From positions 1-64,000 of the forward strand of contig JAISLD010000022.1 in the NCBI GenBank assembly GCA_031260665.1: DNA of 64,000 bases. Direction: 5' to 3'. Positions 19,848 through 30,236 of the stretch are shown here, in pieces (position 1 is the first letter of the stretch; each line of letters starts with the position of its first letter). The translations under genes were made by a program, and so were the position numbers. Source of the stretch: Oscillospiraceae bacterium. GTDB taxonomy: Bacteria; Bacillota; Clostridia; Oscillospirales; Ruminococcaceae. Below the pieces are notes generated by a model that worked only from the letters and a program-made list of their open reading frames with translations, did no database searches and had not been told where the DNA came from.

Positions 19848-20282
19848 TTAGTTTTTCCTCACGTTTATCTGAAGTTCGTTTTCGTATATGAATCCCGAGT
19901 TGATATCAACCGTGTACCGCAGGAACACGCTGCCGCCGTTGTCGCCGATGTCGGAACGTATGTCGTTTGCGGTTATCCCAACCATAAACTCACCGTAAGG
20001 CGTGCCATAATAGCAGTGGTGACGTTTGCCTCGTTCAATCACAAGGTTTGCCGACACCGCTTTCTTGCCGCCCGACATACGGTTCATCACAACCGTGTCG
20101 CCGCTGACGTTAAGCACAACAACGTCGCCCGGAAAGCCCGTGGCTCCGCTCTCTTCATAGCTCAGCTGATAGCCGCCGTTCTTGTCGCTGTCCATTGTCC
20201 CCACCGTGAACATCTCAACCGTGTCGCGGCCTTCTTCTGAACTCTGTGTGCTTTTTATATCAATGCTGACGTTTTCTTTCAT
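19848..20282 (-). CDS. DUF1934 (YwiB-like) small beta-barrel protein
   Basis: 144 aa; VNVSGDTVVMNRMS, YYGTPYGEFMVGI; immediately upstream of argS as in other Firmicutes. Confidence 0.7.
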   Translation of the reverse strand: MKENVSIDIKSTQSSEEGRDTVEMFTVGTMDSDKNGGYQLSYEESGATGFPGDVVVLNVSGDTVVMNRMSGGKKAVSANLVIERGKRHHCYYGTPYGEFMVGITANDIRSDIGDNGGSVFLRYTVDINSGFIYENELQINVRKN

Positions 20283-20426
20283 GGGTTTACCTCACAAACT
20301 ATTCAACAACACGCGTTTCGCTTGGCTTTATTAAGTAAACCTTTAGTGTTCTCTATTCGCCGATACAAGCATCTGTGTTTACTTAAGCGATGTTCTTATT
20401 ATACCACGGACTATAGCGTCAAGTCA

Positions 20427-20468
20427 ACAAAAAGAACGCCTGCCGTGAAGGGCGAGCGTTCTTTTATG
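20427..20468 (-). terminator. Terminator downstream of the spoIIIA operon
   Basis: Minus strand AAAGAACGC...GCGTTCTTT followed by T-rich tract. Confidence 0.65.
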
Positions 20469-20518
20469 TATGTTCACCGAATGTCAACAACTTCAACAAT
20501 TTCTTCGCGAAGATTTCG

Positions 20519-20586
20519 CTCCTGCGGGAGCAACAAGGGCTTTCCGGTCGCCCGCCTGTGCCCCGAAGGGTATGACCTTCGGCAGT
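20519..20586. repeat. Intergenic repeat module 2
   Basis: ggtcgcccgcctgtgccccgaagggtatgaccttcgg, near-identical to 50229-50265. Confidence 0.8.
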
Positions 20587-20604
20587 TGAATGGCAAACAT
20601 TCTA

Positions 20605-21183
20605 TTACCTGATTTCCACAACCGTGATGTTCTCCGCGCTCACGTCCACCTCGGTAAGCAAGGCGTTCTTTATCTTCGCCGCTCCCTCGGGTGTCAGCCC
20701 GTCTGTCTTGACGATTATGTTCGCTCCCCCGTTTGACAAATAGCACAGCACATCGTCAAAGCCTTGCGCCTTAAGCACCGTTTCTATCCGCGTTTCGCTT
20801 TCCATATACCCCGACAGCACCTCGGCGTTCGCCGCAAACACCGCCATCTCCTCGCCTGTCGCGTCGCCGCCGCCATACATCGTGCTTAAAAACTCCTTCG
20901 CTTCGTCCCTGCTTGCCTGCTTGTCAATACGAGCCTGTGCGAAGTACGCGTCCGCTGTTGACAGATTCGCCTCGATTTTGCCGCCCGACACCAACTTTTC
21001 TTCCCCATAGGAAGCCGCCGCTTTGCCCTTATCCTCGGTCAAGCCGCTGCTGTTTGCGTAAAGGTAGTTGATATAAACCGCGCCACCCAGCACCACCACC
21101 AACGCGCCGATTATGATTTGCTTTTTACCGAGAACAAACGAGAACCTCGGCAACCTTTTGAAGAATCGTTTCACTTTGTTCAT
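20605..21183 (-). CDS. spoIIIAH: Stage III sporulation protein AH
   Basis: One TM N-terminus; ARIDKQASRDEAKEFLSTM, AKGFDDVLCYL-type ring-building domain; last gene of spoIIIA operon. Confidence 0.88.
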   Translation of the reverse strand: MNKVKRFFKRLPRFSFVLGKKQIIIGALVVVLGGAVYINYLYANSSGLTEDKGKAAASYGEEKLVSGGKIEANLSTADAYFAQARIDKQASRDEAKEFLSTMYGGGDATGEEMAVFAANAEVLSGYMESETRIETVLKAQGFDDVLCYLSNGGANIIVKTDGLTPEGAAKIKNALLTEVDVSAENITVVEIR

Positions 21184-21207
21184 AACTTTACCCCTTTTTA
21201 GTTAAGT

Positions 21208-21609
21208 TTAATTTACTACAGACACTCTCGCGCTTGATATGCCGAGTGCCTTTGAAACCGTTTCAATCACGCGTTGACGCACCGTCACATTGCCGCCGCC
21301 GTCACATATAACCGCAACGCCGCGGACCACAGGCGGCGTTTCTCCGCCGCTAAGCGTCACCATAACACGCACGTGTCCCACGCCGCTGATAAGCGGCAGC
21401 AGTTCCTCAAGCTCCGCCTCCAACGAATCTGCGTAGGCGGAGAGTTCAGGCACGGTTTGCTTTTCGGCAAACACATCACCTATCCCGCCAAAATCACTGA
21501 CGAATATCAGCAGCATAAGCGCGCCACCGACAATCAGCATTGCCGTTATCGCCTTGTCACTCTTAACAAACTCTTTCAGGCGGTCTTTCGTCGTTTTGTT
21601 ATCCGCCAT
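21208..21609 (-). CDS. spoIIIAG: Stage III sporulation protein AG (short form)
   Basis: LEELLPLISGVGHVRVMVTLSGGE; RGVAVICDGGGNVTVRQRVIETVSKALGISSARVSV. Confidence 0.88.
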   Translation of the reverse strand: MADNKTTKDRLKEFVKSDKAITAMLIVGGALMLLIFVSDFGGIGDVFAEKQTVPELSAYADSLEAELEELLPLISGVGHVRVMVTLSGGETPPVVRGVAVICDGGGNVTVRQRVIETVSKALGISSARVSVVN

Positions 21610-22072
21610 TATTTACGTCCTCCACCACAACCTTTACTGTCGGACCAAGCTCCGCTTTCGCAATCCGAAGCAGTTCGGCAGAATCCTCGGCGCGTTCGCA
21701 AACGAGCCTCACTTCACTAACAGATATGCCGTACAGCCCCGTAATATTCACCACCACATAGATTTTCTTTACCTCAAGCCCGTTGCTTGCAAACTCGCCA
21801 CGAAGCCGCCCCGAAACCTCGGCGGCAATCGCCCGCTTTCGCTCCTCCGTGATTTCCTCGGTGAAGTCAACGTACTCGCCGCCGTTCTTCAGTGAAGCCG
21901 TCAGTTCCGCGATATCAAATTTCCCCGCTCCTATAAAATACATCACACTGACAAGGAAGAAACTCGCGGACAAAAAACTCGCTTGCTTCTTGAACGTGCC
22001 GTCAGGCACAAGCATACGAAACAAACCGCCAAGCATCGCGACTATGCATAGATTAAGCAGGGCTTCTTTCAT
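21599..22072 (-). CDS. spoIIIAF: Stage III sporulation protein AF
   Basis: Two TM segments at N-terminus; position between spoIIIAE and spoIIIAG. Confidence 0.78.
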   Translation of the reverse strand: MKEALLNLCIVAMLGGLFRMLVPDGTFKKQASFLSASFFLVSVMYFIGAGKFDIAELTASLKNGGEYVDFTEEITEERKRAIAAEVSGRLRGEFASNGLEVKKIYVVVNITGLYGISVSEVRLVCERAEDSAELLRIAKAELGPTVKVVVEDVNNGG

Positions 22073-22109
22073 TGTTTACGTCCTTTGTGGGTTTGTTTGC
22101 TATAGTGGG

Positions 22110-23225
22110 TTACTGCACAGTAGAGGAAACCGCAAGCGTAACCGCAATGCTTACGACAGCAAGCACCAAAAACGCCGACATCATAGCAAAGATGACCGAC
22201 ATCACGCTCTCTCCGCACTTGATAAGCGAAGTCAGCTTGTCGGTGCCGAACATCTCGCTTACAGCGGCGGCAAGTGTGAGTGAAAACCTCACGCAAACAG
22301 CCGAGATAAGCGGCGGCGCAATCAGCATAAGAGCGGCGATTATGCCAAACGTGCCCGTAGAAGCGCGAACCACCGACACACTGCCTTTCACCGCCGCGAG
22401 CGCGTCGCCCACAGCGCCGCCGATAAACGGCACGCCCCCCGACACGACGAACTTCGCGGCTTTCATCGCGACGGAATCGGCTGACGAAGTGACGAAGCTT
22501 TGAAGCGACAACAGCCCGACAAACACGGTGGTCATAAGCCCAAGCACCCACACCGCGATTTTCTTCACCGCTTCCGCTAATCGTTCGACCTTGAGGTCGG
22601 GGTTCACCGCACCCGCGACTGACACACCAAGCACACAGGTGGTGAGAGGAACAAGCACCGTCGTCATCACCACCGAGAATGTTTCGGCTGCCGCCACAAG
22701 CACGCCCGCAAACGCGGTCGCACCCGACAGCTGCCCCGTTATCGCCATTATCCCCGCGAACACAGGGATAAAAGTGAGAAGAAACGAGCTTCCTGCCGAC
22801 AACGCGTCAGCGGCACGTGACGCCGCTTCAGACACGCCGACCGTCATTATCCCCGCCCCCGACAACACCGCAACCATACCGAACACATCAGAAGCACGCG
22901 TGCTTCTCGCCGAATCACGAAGCGTTTCGGCAAGGGAACATATAAGAATAATCACGGTCAAAGACGTGAACATCTTGACAGGAGCGGTCCACTCATCTTT
23001 GAACGTCTTGATGATGTAATCAAACACGCTCCCTGCCGACAACGACATTGCACCGCCGCTTTCGGGGGTTATGCCCTCGTCTATCAGCTCCTCGCGCACC
23101 TCGTCGGGCAACGCCCCGGCTATCTCTTCGCCGCCGTAGTCGGCATAAGACGAGAACAAAGAGAAAACAACAAACATCAAAGCAAACATTAAACGTCCGA
23201 CTGATTTCATTCTATCACCCGACAA
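22110..23225 (-). CDS. spoIIIAE: Stage III sporulation protein AE
   Basis: Multi-TM protein; VSGGVPFIGGAVGDALAAVKGSVSVVRASTGTFGI. Confidence 0.9.
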   Translation of the reverse strand: MSGDRMKSVGRLMFALMFVVFSLFSSYADYGGEEIAGALPDEVREELIDEGITPESGGAMSLSAGSVFDYIIKTFKDEWTAPVKMFTSLTVIILICSLAETLRDSARSTRASDVFGMVAVLSGAGIMTVGVSEAASRAADALSAGSSFLLTFIPVFAGIMAITGQLSGATAFAGVLVAAAETFSVVMTTVLVPLTTCVLGVSVAGAVNPDLKVERLAEAVKKIAVWVLGLMTTVFVGLLSLQSFVTSSADSVAMKAAKFVVSGGVPFIGGAVGDALAAVKGSVSVVRASTGTFGIIAALMLIAPPLISAVCVRFSLTLAAAVSEMFGTDKLTSLIKCGESVMSVIFAMMSAFLVLAVVSIAVTLAVSSTVQ

Positions 23226-23616
23226 GCCCCGTCACAAGTTCAACCAGTTCATTAAAAAGCGGAAGCGCGATTATCACCACCGCGAATTTGCCTGCCGTTT
23301 CGATTTTCGCCGCGATTGCGTTCTCTCCCGCGTCTTTGCAGGTGTCGGCGGCAAGCTGAACGACATAGCATACAGCAAGGCTTTTCAGCAGTGCCGCCGT
23401 GTAAACAGACGATATCTCAACTTTGTCGGACAAACCGCTCATGACGTCAAGCACGGGGCGCACCGCCGATATCGCCGCAATCAAGATTATTACGCCTGCG
23501 GTCAGCGAAATGTATATGCTGAACTCAGGCTTGTACTGCCGTATGACGATGGACAGCACAGCGGCGATAAGCCCCATAGCGGCAAGCGAGAGGATATTCA
23601 TATCAATATAAACCAA
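23215..23616 (-). CDS. spoIIIAD: Stage III sporulation protein AD
   Basis: Multi-TM ~130 aa; AVCYVVQLAADTCKDAGENAIAAKIETAGKFAVV. Confidence 0.9.
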   Translation of the reverse strand: MVYIDMNILSLAAMGLIAAVLSIVIRQYKPEFSIYISLTAGVIILIAAISAVRPVLDVMSGLSDKVEISSVYTAALLKSLAVCYVVQLAADTCKDAGENAIAAKIETAGKFAVVIIALPLFNELVELVTGLVG

Positions 23617-23800
23617 ACACCGACTTTATGGTGTCAAACAAAATGGCAATCTCGTTTATCACCATAAGAAGCACCACGACAAGCCCCGCAATCGTCGTCA
23701 TCATCGCTTGCTCCTCTCGCCCCGAGTGCTTCAGCAGTTGAGTCAGCACAGCGACTATTATGCCGATAGCGGCTATCTTGAAGATTAAATCCACTTCCAC
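23603..23800 (-). CDS. spoIIIAC: Stage III sporulation protein AC
   Basis: 65 aa, two TM; VDLIFKIAAIGIIVAVLTQLLKHSGREEQAMM. Confidence 0.92.
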   Translation of the reverse strand: MEVDLIFKIAAIGIIVAVLTQLLKHSGREEQAMMTTIAGLVVVLLMVINEIAILFDTIKSVFGLY

Positions 23801-23812
23801 GCTTTGCCCCCG

Positions 23813-24298
23813 TCACAGTATCACAATCCCTATCGCCGCCCCGACATACAGCCCCATGCTTCGGTATACGCCGCCCTTTTTGTCGCTCTCCTCGGTTGCG
23901 CGCGACAAGTTTTGCGAAAGCAAAGCGATGTTTGCCTCAATCACCGCCGACTGTCCCGCGCTGTCTGACGAGCCGAGTGCCGCCCCCACCGACAGCAGTA
24001 TATCGCGGTCACTTGCCGCAAACCCACGATACTCTCGCACCGCTTTGTTCCAACCGTCACGCCAGAGTTCACGCGTCGCCACGTTCTCTTCGGCGGCGGC
24101 AAGCAGGTCGTGCCGCTTTGCTCCATCTTTGATGAAGTCGGCAATCGGCAGCTGCAAGTAAGCGATGTATGACTTCGCTTCTTCAAGAATGATTATCGCG
24201 TCCTTAAGCGACGAAGCACGGCGTGACAACGCCCTCGCTTTGACAAAGCCGACCACTGCCGACACCGCAACCACCGACACCGCCGATAATATCCGCAT
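23813..24298 (-). CDS. spoIIIAB: Stage III sporulation protein AB
   Basis: Size, N-terminal TM and C-terminal YRSMGLYVGAAIGIVIL motif. Confidence 0.85.
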   Translation of the reverse strand: MRILSAVSVVAVSAVVGFVKARALSRRASSLKDAIIILEEAKSYIAYLQLPIADFIKDGAKRHDLLAAAEENVATRELWRDGWNKAVREYRGFAASDRDILLSVGAALGSSDSAGQSAVIEANIALLSQNLSRATEESDKKGGVYRSMGLYVGAAIGIVIL

Positions 24299-24302
24299 AT
24301 CC

Positions 24303-25181
24303 TCACCTGACCTTATAGATTCCTTTTACTTTGCCGATATCAAAGCCGCAGTCAAGGCTCACAATGTGGGTTATCCCTCCCGCGTAAACGGCGCGGCGGA
24401 GCGCCTCACTCTTTGAAGCGGTTTCAATGTCAGGGCAATGCGCCGTCAGAAACAGCCCAACCCCTTGACCCGAACATCTCTCAAGCATTTCTGTATCAAA
24501 ACCAAGCTCATCGCAGGCGACAAAGTCGGGCGAGAGGGCACGAAGCGCACGAATAAAGCCCGCTTCTTTCGGAAACGAGTCAAGCACGTCGGTGTTTTGC
24601 CCCAAGTCAAAGTAAAGCGTGCCCTCGCCTTTGCCGCTTATCTCACCTCGTTCGTCAATCACCGCTATCTTCTTAAACTCAGCGGCACTGCGCACATAGT
24701 CGCGAAGCACAGTCGTTTTGCCGCTCATCGGCTTACCTATAAACAGTATCCCGCCGACTTCCGTGCCGAGTGCGCGAAACACATCGGCGGCGGAACCGCG
24801 ATATTCTTTCGCGACACGTATGTTGACAGAGGTGACGCCGCGTACTCCCTCAAGTTTGCCGTCACGAAACACCGCGGTTGCGGCAATCCCCACACGGTGA
24901 CCGCCCGACAACGTGACAAAGCACTCCGACAACTGACGCGCGTAACTATGGACGCTGTTCTCGCAAAACAGCTTGACCAAGTTGTCAAGTCGTTCAGTCG
25001 AGATAACAACGTCCGTGATTATGCGCCGACCCGGTGTTTCAAGAACGACAGGCTTGCCAGCGCGTATTCGTATCTCCGCTGTCTTGTCGCGTTCAAAGCG
25101 GGGCAGTTTGTCCGTAAACTCGCGTATCTCCGGGATATATCGCAGACAGCCGTCAAGCGGCGCGTGCTTTGCTTCAACCAT
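24303..25181 (-). CDS. spoIIIAA: Stage III sporulation protein AA (ATPase)
   Basis: FIGKPMSGKTTVLRDYVR Walker A; AVIDERGEI Walker B; EIRIRAGKPV. Confidence 0.93.
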   Translation of the reverse strand: MVEAKHAPLDGCLRYIPEIREFTDKLPRFERDKTAEIRIRAGKPVVLETPGRRIITDVVISTERLDNLVKLFCENSVHSYARQLSECFVTLSGGHRVGIAATAVFRDGKLEGVRGVTSVNIRVAKEYRGSAADVFRALGTEVGGILFIGKPMSGKTTVLRDYVRSAAEFKKIAVIDERGEISGKGEGTLYFDLGQNTDVLDSFPKEAGFIRALRALSPDFVACDELGFDTEMLERCSGQGVGLFLTAHCPDIETASKSEALRRAVYAGGITHIVSLDCGFDIGKVKGIYKVR

Positions 25182-25336
25182 AATTTGCCTTTCCTCATTG
25201 TAAGTTTGTCCGTATATCTATATGACGGCAAAAGATTGATTATAACAAACGCCGTCCATATCGGACAGGCAATATGATATAGCAAAAGCCTGTTCTCAAA
25301 GGAGAACAGGCTTTTGCTATAAATAACTGACTTAAG

Positions 25337-25470
25337 CCACAACCTATTGCCCGTCCGGCAGAGACACGCGCCCGCATGTGCCCCGAGGGGTATGGCCTTC
25401 GGTTATGCGGCAACTTCTGTGTATACAAAACTTGTCGCATTAGCTTATTTGCCGCTCGGGCACCGAGTTT
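25337..25470. repeat. Composite of intergenic repeat modules 1 and 2
   Basis: attgcccgtccggcagagacacgcgcccgcatgtgccccgaggggtatggccttcgg; tagcttatttgccgctcgggcaccga. Confidence 0.7.
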
Positions 25471-25484
25471 GTTTTATTAAATCG

Positions 25485-28400
25485 TCATTCTATTAAAAGA
25501 TTAAGCGCGTCAATGGGGCTTTCCCCGTTGTCGAGCGTTATTTTCGCCGCTGTTTTGCCGCCGAAGTCAAACGACAGCTTGCGGCCAAGCTTCTTTGCTC
25601 CGTTTCCCCACTTTTCTTTCTCAAATCGGTCGAATTTGCAGGTCAGCGTGTTCCCGTGCTGGATAATATCGTTGATTCCAAAAGCGCACGCCTTTGCTCG
25701 TATCAAAGCAACGCTTATCAGCCCGCGAACAGGTCGCGGCGGCTCGCCGTAACGGTCAATCAGCTCGTCAGTCACGTCAAACGCGTCGTCGTCGCTTGTT
25801 ATCTCCGCTATCCGTTTATAGCAGGCTATCCGCTGCGCTTGGTTCCCGATGTACTCCTCGGGGATAAACGCGTTGACTTTGATGTCAACCAAACATTCGG
25901 CTTCATTGTCGCTTTTCTCGCCGCCGTTTTGCTTCTCACTCACGGATTCCGACAACATCTTGAGATACAAGTCGTACCCGATTGCCGATAAATGCCCCGA
26001 CTGCCGCTCCCCAAGGATTGAACCCGCTCCCCTTATCTCAAGGTCTTTCATTGCAATACGAAAGCCGGAACCAAACCTTGTGAACTCTTTCACCGCTTCC
26101 AGTCGTTTGGTCGCGATTTCTGTCAGCAGTTTGCCCCGTTTGTAGGTGAAATAAGCGAAAGCGCGGCGGTTTGTGCGCCCAACTCTGCCGCGCAGCTGAT
26201 GAAGTTGCGCAAGTCCCATATAATCAGCGTTTTCAATCACGAGAGTGTTGGCGTTCGGCACATCGACGCCTGTTTCAATCAGCGTGGTGCAGACGAGAAC
26301 ATCTATCTCGCGGTCAAGAAGCCGCCGCCAGACTTCAAGCAAATCTTCTTCGCCCATTTTCCCGTGAGCCACACCGATTCTTGCGGTCGGGACGGCACGG
26401 TTCAGCGAAGCGGCACAGTCGAAAATCGTTTCTATCCGATTGTGAATGTAGTAAACCTGACCGTTTCGCCGCAGTTCTTTCTCGATTGCCGATGCGATAA
26501 CACCGAGGTCGTGTTCCACAACATAGGTTGTTATCGGCATACGGTCCTGTGGGGGCGTTTCGATTACGCTCATATCGCGGACGCCGCTCATCGCCATATT
26601 CAGTGTACGCGGGATTGGCGTCGCCGAGAGCGTCAGCAGGTCAACCCCCGCGAATATCTTCTTGAACCGTTCTTTATGCGTAACACCGAACCGCTGCTCC
26701 TCATCGATTATCGCAAGCCCAAGGTTTCGCCACTTCACGTCCTCTTGTATCAACCTGTGCGTCCCGATAACAAAGTCGGCTATCCCACGCTCCGCTCTTT
26801 CGATGGTTTCTTTTATTTCTTTGGGGGAACGAAAGCGGGATAACAGCTCGATGTTGAAGTTAAACCCCTCGAAGCGTTTGACCGCGGTTTGATAGTGTTG
26901 CCACGCAAGCACGGTGGTCGGGCAAAGAAGCGCAACCTGCTTGCCGTCTTGCAGCGCCTTGAACGCGGCGCGAAACGCAACCTCGGTCTTGCCGAAGCCA
27001 ACGTCGCCGCAAAGCAGTCGTTCCATTGGTCGCGGCGTTTCCATATCACGCTTGATTTCAAACGCCGAACGCATTTGGTCGTCCGTTTCGATGAATTGGA
27101 ATCGGTTTTCAAACTCGTTTTGCGCCGCTCCGTCTTTAGCAAACGCGTAACCTTTGCTTGCCATTCGTTGTTTGTAAAGCGCAATCAACTCATCGGCGAG
27201 TTCGTCAGCCGCCGCTTTCGCTCGCGACTTCGCTTTGGTCCACTGGTCAGTGTGAAGCTTCGACAGCTTGAAGCTGCCGCCGTCGGTGTTGCCGATGTAC
27301 CGCGAGAGCATATCGAGTTGCGTCACAGGCGTGTAAAGCACGTCGGTGCCTGCGTACTTCAGCTTGATATAGTCGCGGCTCACTCCGTCGTCCGTCAACT
27401 TCACCACTCCCTCAAACACGGCAATCCCGTGCGTGCGGTGGACCACGTAGTCGCCTTGGTTTATCTCGGTCAGGTTCTTTATCTCGCCCCGCTTTGCCGA
27501 GGCATGCGCCGCGTGTTCTTTCGGTTTTGGGGAATCACGCTCCGCTGTTCGTTCAGCGGCGGCGCGTGACGGCGCAAGCGCCAAGAAAGCGCACTTCGCG
27601 GTTGGGTAGTCATACCCCGACGTCGCTGTGCCGGGGATAACGTAGGCACGTTTGGCATACGCCTTGCCCGGGTTGCCGGCTGAAAAGTCGGCGGCGAACC
27701 CGTCTGTCCGCAAGTCGTCGGCAAGTTGCTTTGCCGCCTTGGTCGTCCCCCCCGCGATAATCACCGCGTACCCACGGGACAAAAGCCCCGACAGCTCCTC
27801 AGTGAGCAGCTTATATTCGCCGCTCCACGCCGAAAGCGACAACGCGTGCGTTTCGACAATCGCCGCGAGTTTCAGCTCGCCACCTCTCGCAAATATCTCA
27901 AGATAGGCACGGCAAAGAGAGGAAACCTTGTCGGCATACTCGCTCTTCGTCAGCATTTGCCGCTCAAGTCCTCGGCAGATTTCCCCTGCCTCAAGTTGCA
28001 GACGCAGATCTTCGTCAAACCGCGACAAAGCGGTGCGGTGCCCCTCTTCGGCGGCGATATGCTCGCAGATAATCACATCGGCCACATAATCAAACGCGGT
28101 AGCCACGGCGTCGTAACAAATCGCGTGGTACTTCGACGGGTTCTTCGGCGGCAACCCGCCCTCAAGCCGGTCGAGGTCAGCAAGGAGTTTCTCGCGCACC
28201 TGTGTGGCTTTGACCCCACGTGCTTTTGCTGTCAATGCGTTTAGGTTAACGGCAAGTTTGTCGTGGTCAAACACGAACTCCATTGCAGGCACGATTTCGC
28301 AAAACTTCACCGTGTCGATTCGCCGCTGTGTTTCGGTGTCAAACACCGACACCGTGTCCACCTCATCGCCGTACAGCTCAATCCGCACGGGGTTCTCGCC

Positions 28401-28958
28401 CTGAACCGCAAACACATCGATGATATCGCCGCGAATTGAAAACTGCCCCGCACCACTCACCAAGTCGGCGCGTTCATAACCCAGCCGCGTCAGCTGTTCG
28501 GCAAAGCCCGTGGTCGTCAACGAGTCGTTCGGGCTGACTTTTATCGTCTTTTCACGGAGTAAACCTTTTGGGATTGTCACCTGCGAAGCCGATTCTGCGG
28601 TAGCGACGGCAATCGCGAGTTTGCCGCCGAGAAGCCCGTGCAGAACCGTCAGCCGCCGCCGTTCGTACTCATCTGCCACGGTTTCGATGTTGCCGAGGTT
28701 GATGTCACGTGCGGGAAGCACCGCCGACACGACACCACCGCTGAAGAAGTTGATGTCGTCAACAAGGCGCGACGCTTCGCTTTCGGTCGACACAATCACC
28801 AGTAAAGGCTTATGGGTTGACACCAAACCCGACAGGAAATGCGCCTTGTGTATGTGCGAAAGCCCCGTCACCATGACAGGGTAGGGCTCGTCGCCAAACG
28901 TCGTGTTTAAGCGCACAAATTCGGGCAAAAGGCCTGCTATATTAGTGAAATACTGCAT
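25485..28958 (-). CDS. mfd: Transcription-repair coupling factor
   Basis: 1157 aa; GDYVVHRTHGIAVFEG, LLCGDVGFGKTEVAFRAAFKA, DEEQRFGV, QLRGRVGR. Confidence 0.97.
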   Translation of the reverse strand: MQYFTNIAGLLPEFVRLNTTFGDEPYPVMVTGLSHIHKAHFLSGLVSTHKPLLVIVSTESEASRLVDDINFFSGGVVSAVLPARDINLGNIETVADEYERRRLTVLHGLLGGKLAIAVATAESASQVTIPKGLLREKTIKVSPNDSLTTTGFAEQLTRLGYERADLVSGAGQFSIRGDIIDVFAVQGENPVRIELYGDEVDTVSVFDTETQRRIDTVKFCEIVPAMEFVFDHDKLAVNLNALTAKARGVKATQVREKLLADLDRLEGGLPPKNPSKYHAICYDAVATAFDYVADVIICEHIAAEEGHRTALSRFDEDLRLQLEAGEICRGLERQMLTKSEYADKVSSLCRAYLEIFARGGELKLAAIVETHALSLSAWSGEYKLLTEELSGLLSRGYAVIIAGGTTKAAKQLADDLRTDGFAADFSAGNPGKAYAKRAYVIPGTATSGYDYPTAKCAFLALAPSRAAAERTAERDSPKPKEHAAHASAKRGEIKNLTEINQGDYVVHRTHGIAVFEGVVKLTDDGVSRDYIKLKYAGTDVLYTPVTQLDMLSRYIGNTDGGSFKLSKLHTDQWTKAKSRAKAAADELADELIALYKQRMASKGYAFAKDGAAQNEFENRFQFIETDDQMRSAFEIKRDMETPRPMERLLCGDVGFGKTEVAFRAAFKALQDGKQVALLCPTTVLAWQHYQTAVKRFEGFNFNIELLSRFRSPKEIKETIERAERGIADFVIGTHRLIQEDVKWRNLGLAIIDEEQRFGVTHKERFKKIFAGVDLLTLSATPIPRTLNMAMSGVRDMSVIETPPQDRMPITTYVVEHDLGVIASAIEKELRRNGQVYYIHNRIETIFDCAASLNRAVPTARIGVAHGKMGEEDLLEVWRRLLDREIDVLVCTTLIETGVDVPNANTLVIENADYMGLAQLHQLRGRVGRTNRRAFAYFTYKRGKLLTEIATKRLEAVKEFTRFGSGFRIAMKDLEIRGAGSILGERQSGHLSAIGYDLYLKMLSESVSEKQNGGEKSDNEAECLVDIKVNAFIPEEYIGNQAQRIACYKRIAEITSDDDAFDVTDELIDRYGEPPRPVRGLISVALIRAKACAFGINDIIQHGNTLTCKFDRFEKEKWGNGAKKLGRKLSFDFGGKTAAKITLDNGESPIDALNLLIE

Positions 28959-28989
28959 TAAATAAGGCTTTCATACGTGTAAAGTTATA

Positions 28990-30234
28990 TCAGTTTACAT
29001 ATAAATTGGCGATTGCTTTGAGCAGAGCATACCGTGCGGAGTGGAACTCCACGCCCCCTTGGACGTAAACCGCGTAAGGTTTACACATCGGTGCGTCTGC
29101 TGAAATGTCGGCGGAACTCCCTGCCGCGAACGCGCCTGCCGCCATAATTATCTCCCGGTCGTAGCCCGGCATCGCCCACGGTTCGGGCGTGAGGTGCGAG
29201 TCAATGAAGCACCCCGACTGCACACCGCGGCAAAACGCGCAGAGTTTCTCGGGCGTGCCGAGCGTAATCCGCGAAATCACAGGCTCATTCTCGCCGTGGT
29301 CAACGTGATAGCCGAGTAAACCCATTGTGGTTGACAGCCACAGGCGCGTCCGCATAATGTTGGCGGTTGCGGCGGCTGCCTTCGACAGACCGAGCAGTAT
29401 GTTTTTCGTTTGCCCGAGAGAACAGCCGGCTTCTTTGCCGATACCCACTGAAGTCAAGCGGTTCGCGGCAAACTGCACCGCAATTTTTGTCCCGCAGATG
29501 TACGCGCCCGTGTCGGCAATCCCGGCCCCCGCGTTCTTGATTAGGCTGCCGACAACGAGGTCGGCACGCGGCTCGGTGGCTTCGGTGAACTCGCCGTAGC
29601 AATTGTCAACAACCGTAAACACATCGGGGTTGACAGCCTTAACCGTGTCTGCTATGCGGTTTATCTCATCAACCGTGAGCGTTCGGCGGCTTTGGTATCC
29701 ACACGAACGCTGAATGTAAACCACTTTGGCTTTACGGCACTCTTGTCGGATTAAATCGTAGTTCGGCTCACCCTCAGATGTCAACTGAATTTGGTTGTAA
29801 GCAATGCCGTACTCTTTCAGCGAGCCGCCGCTTTCGCCGCTTATAACGTCGCTTAATGTGTCATAAGGTGCGCCCGTAACCGCAAGAAGCGTGTCACCGC
29901 CACGCAAACAGGCAAACAACGCGGTCGAGAGGGCGTGCGTTCCGCTGACAAAGTTGTGCCGCACCAACGCGTCCTCCGTGCCAAACACCCTCGCGAAAAC
30001 GCGGTCGGTCTTATCTCGTCCCGCGTCGCCGTAGCCGTAGCCGTTTGTCCCACACAAATCAGCGGCGGACACAGCCTCGGCGATAAACGCCTCGAGAACC
30101 TTTATGCTGTTTTGTTCGCAAATATTCTCTATCGTTTCAAGTCGCCGATTAGAGGTGTAAACCTCGTTTGCTTTACAGATGTGCGCGGTCACTTCCGCAG
30201 GGATTTTCAGTTTTTCGCAGATGTTTTTCAGCAT
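28990..30234 (-). CDS. PLP-dependent methionine gamma-lyase / aluminium-resistance family protein
   Basis: NGYGYGDAGRDKTDRVFARVFGTEDALVRHNFVSGTHALSTALF; VVGSLIKNAGAGIADTGAYICG. Confidence 0.87.
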   Translation of the reverse strand: MLKNICEKLKIPAEVTAHICKANEVYTSNRRLETIENICEQNSIKVLEAFIAEAVSAADLCGTNGYGYGDAGRDKTDRVFARVFGTEDALVRHNFVSGTHALSTALFACLRGGDTLLAVTGAPYDTLSDVISGESGGSLKEYGIAYNQIQLTSEGEPNYDLIRQECRKAKVVYIQRSCGYQSRRTLTVDEINRIADTVKAVNPDVFTVVDNCYGEFTEATEPRADLVVGSLIKNAGAGIADTGAYICGTKIAVQFAANRLTSVGIGKEAGCSLGQTKNILLGLSKAAAATANIMRTRLWLSTTMGLLGYHVDHGENEPVISRITLGTPEKLCAFCRGVQSGCFIDSHLTPEPWAMPGYDREIIMAAGAFAAGSSADISADAPMCKPYAVYVQGGVEFHSARYALLKAIANLYVN

Positions 30235-30236
30235 AA

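Noticed and set aside
21208-21609. Truncated spoIIIAG
   Set aside because: Only 133 aa compared with the longer Bacillus protein, but N-terminal TM and conserved domain are present and the frame is intact; short forms are plausible in Clostridia
25197-25226. Possible sigma-E promoter (GTCATAT-N15-CTTACAAT) just upstream of spoIIIAA
   Set aside because: The implied start site falls inside or after the spoIIIAA Shine-Dalgarno (GAGGAAAGG), leaving no usable leader; needs TSS mapping
24438-25277. 279-aa + ORF opposite spoIIIAA
   Set aside because: Antisense to spoIIIAA ATPase with intact Walker motifs
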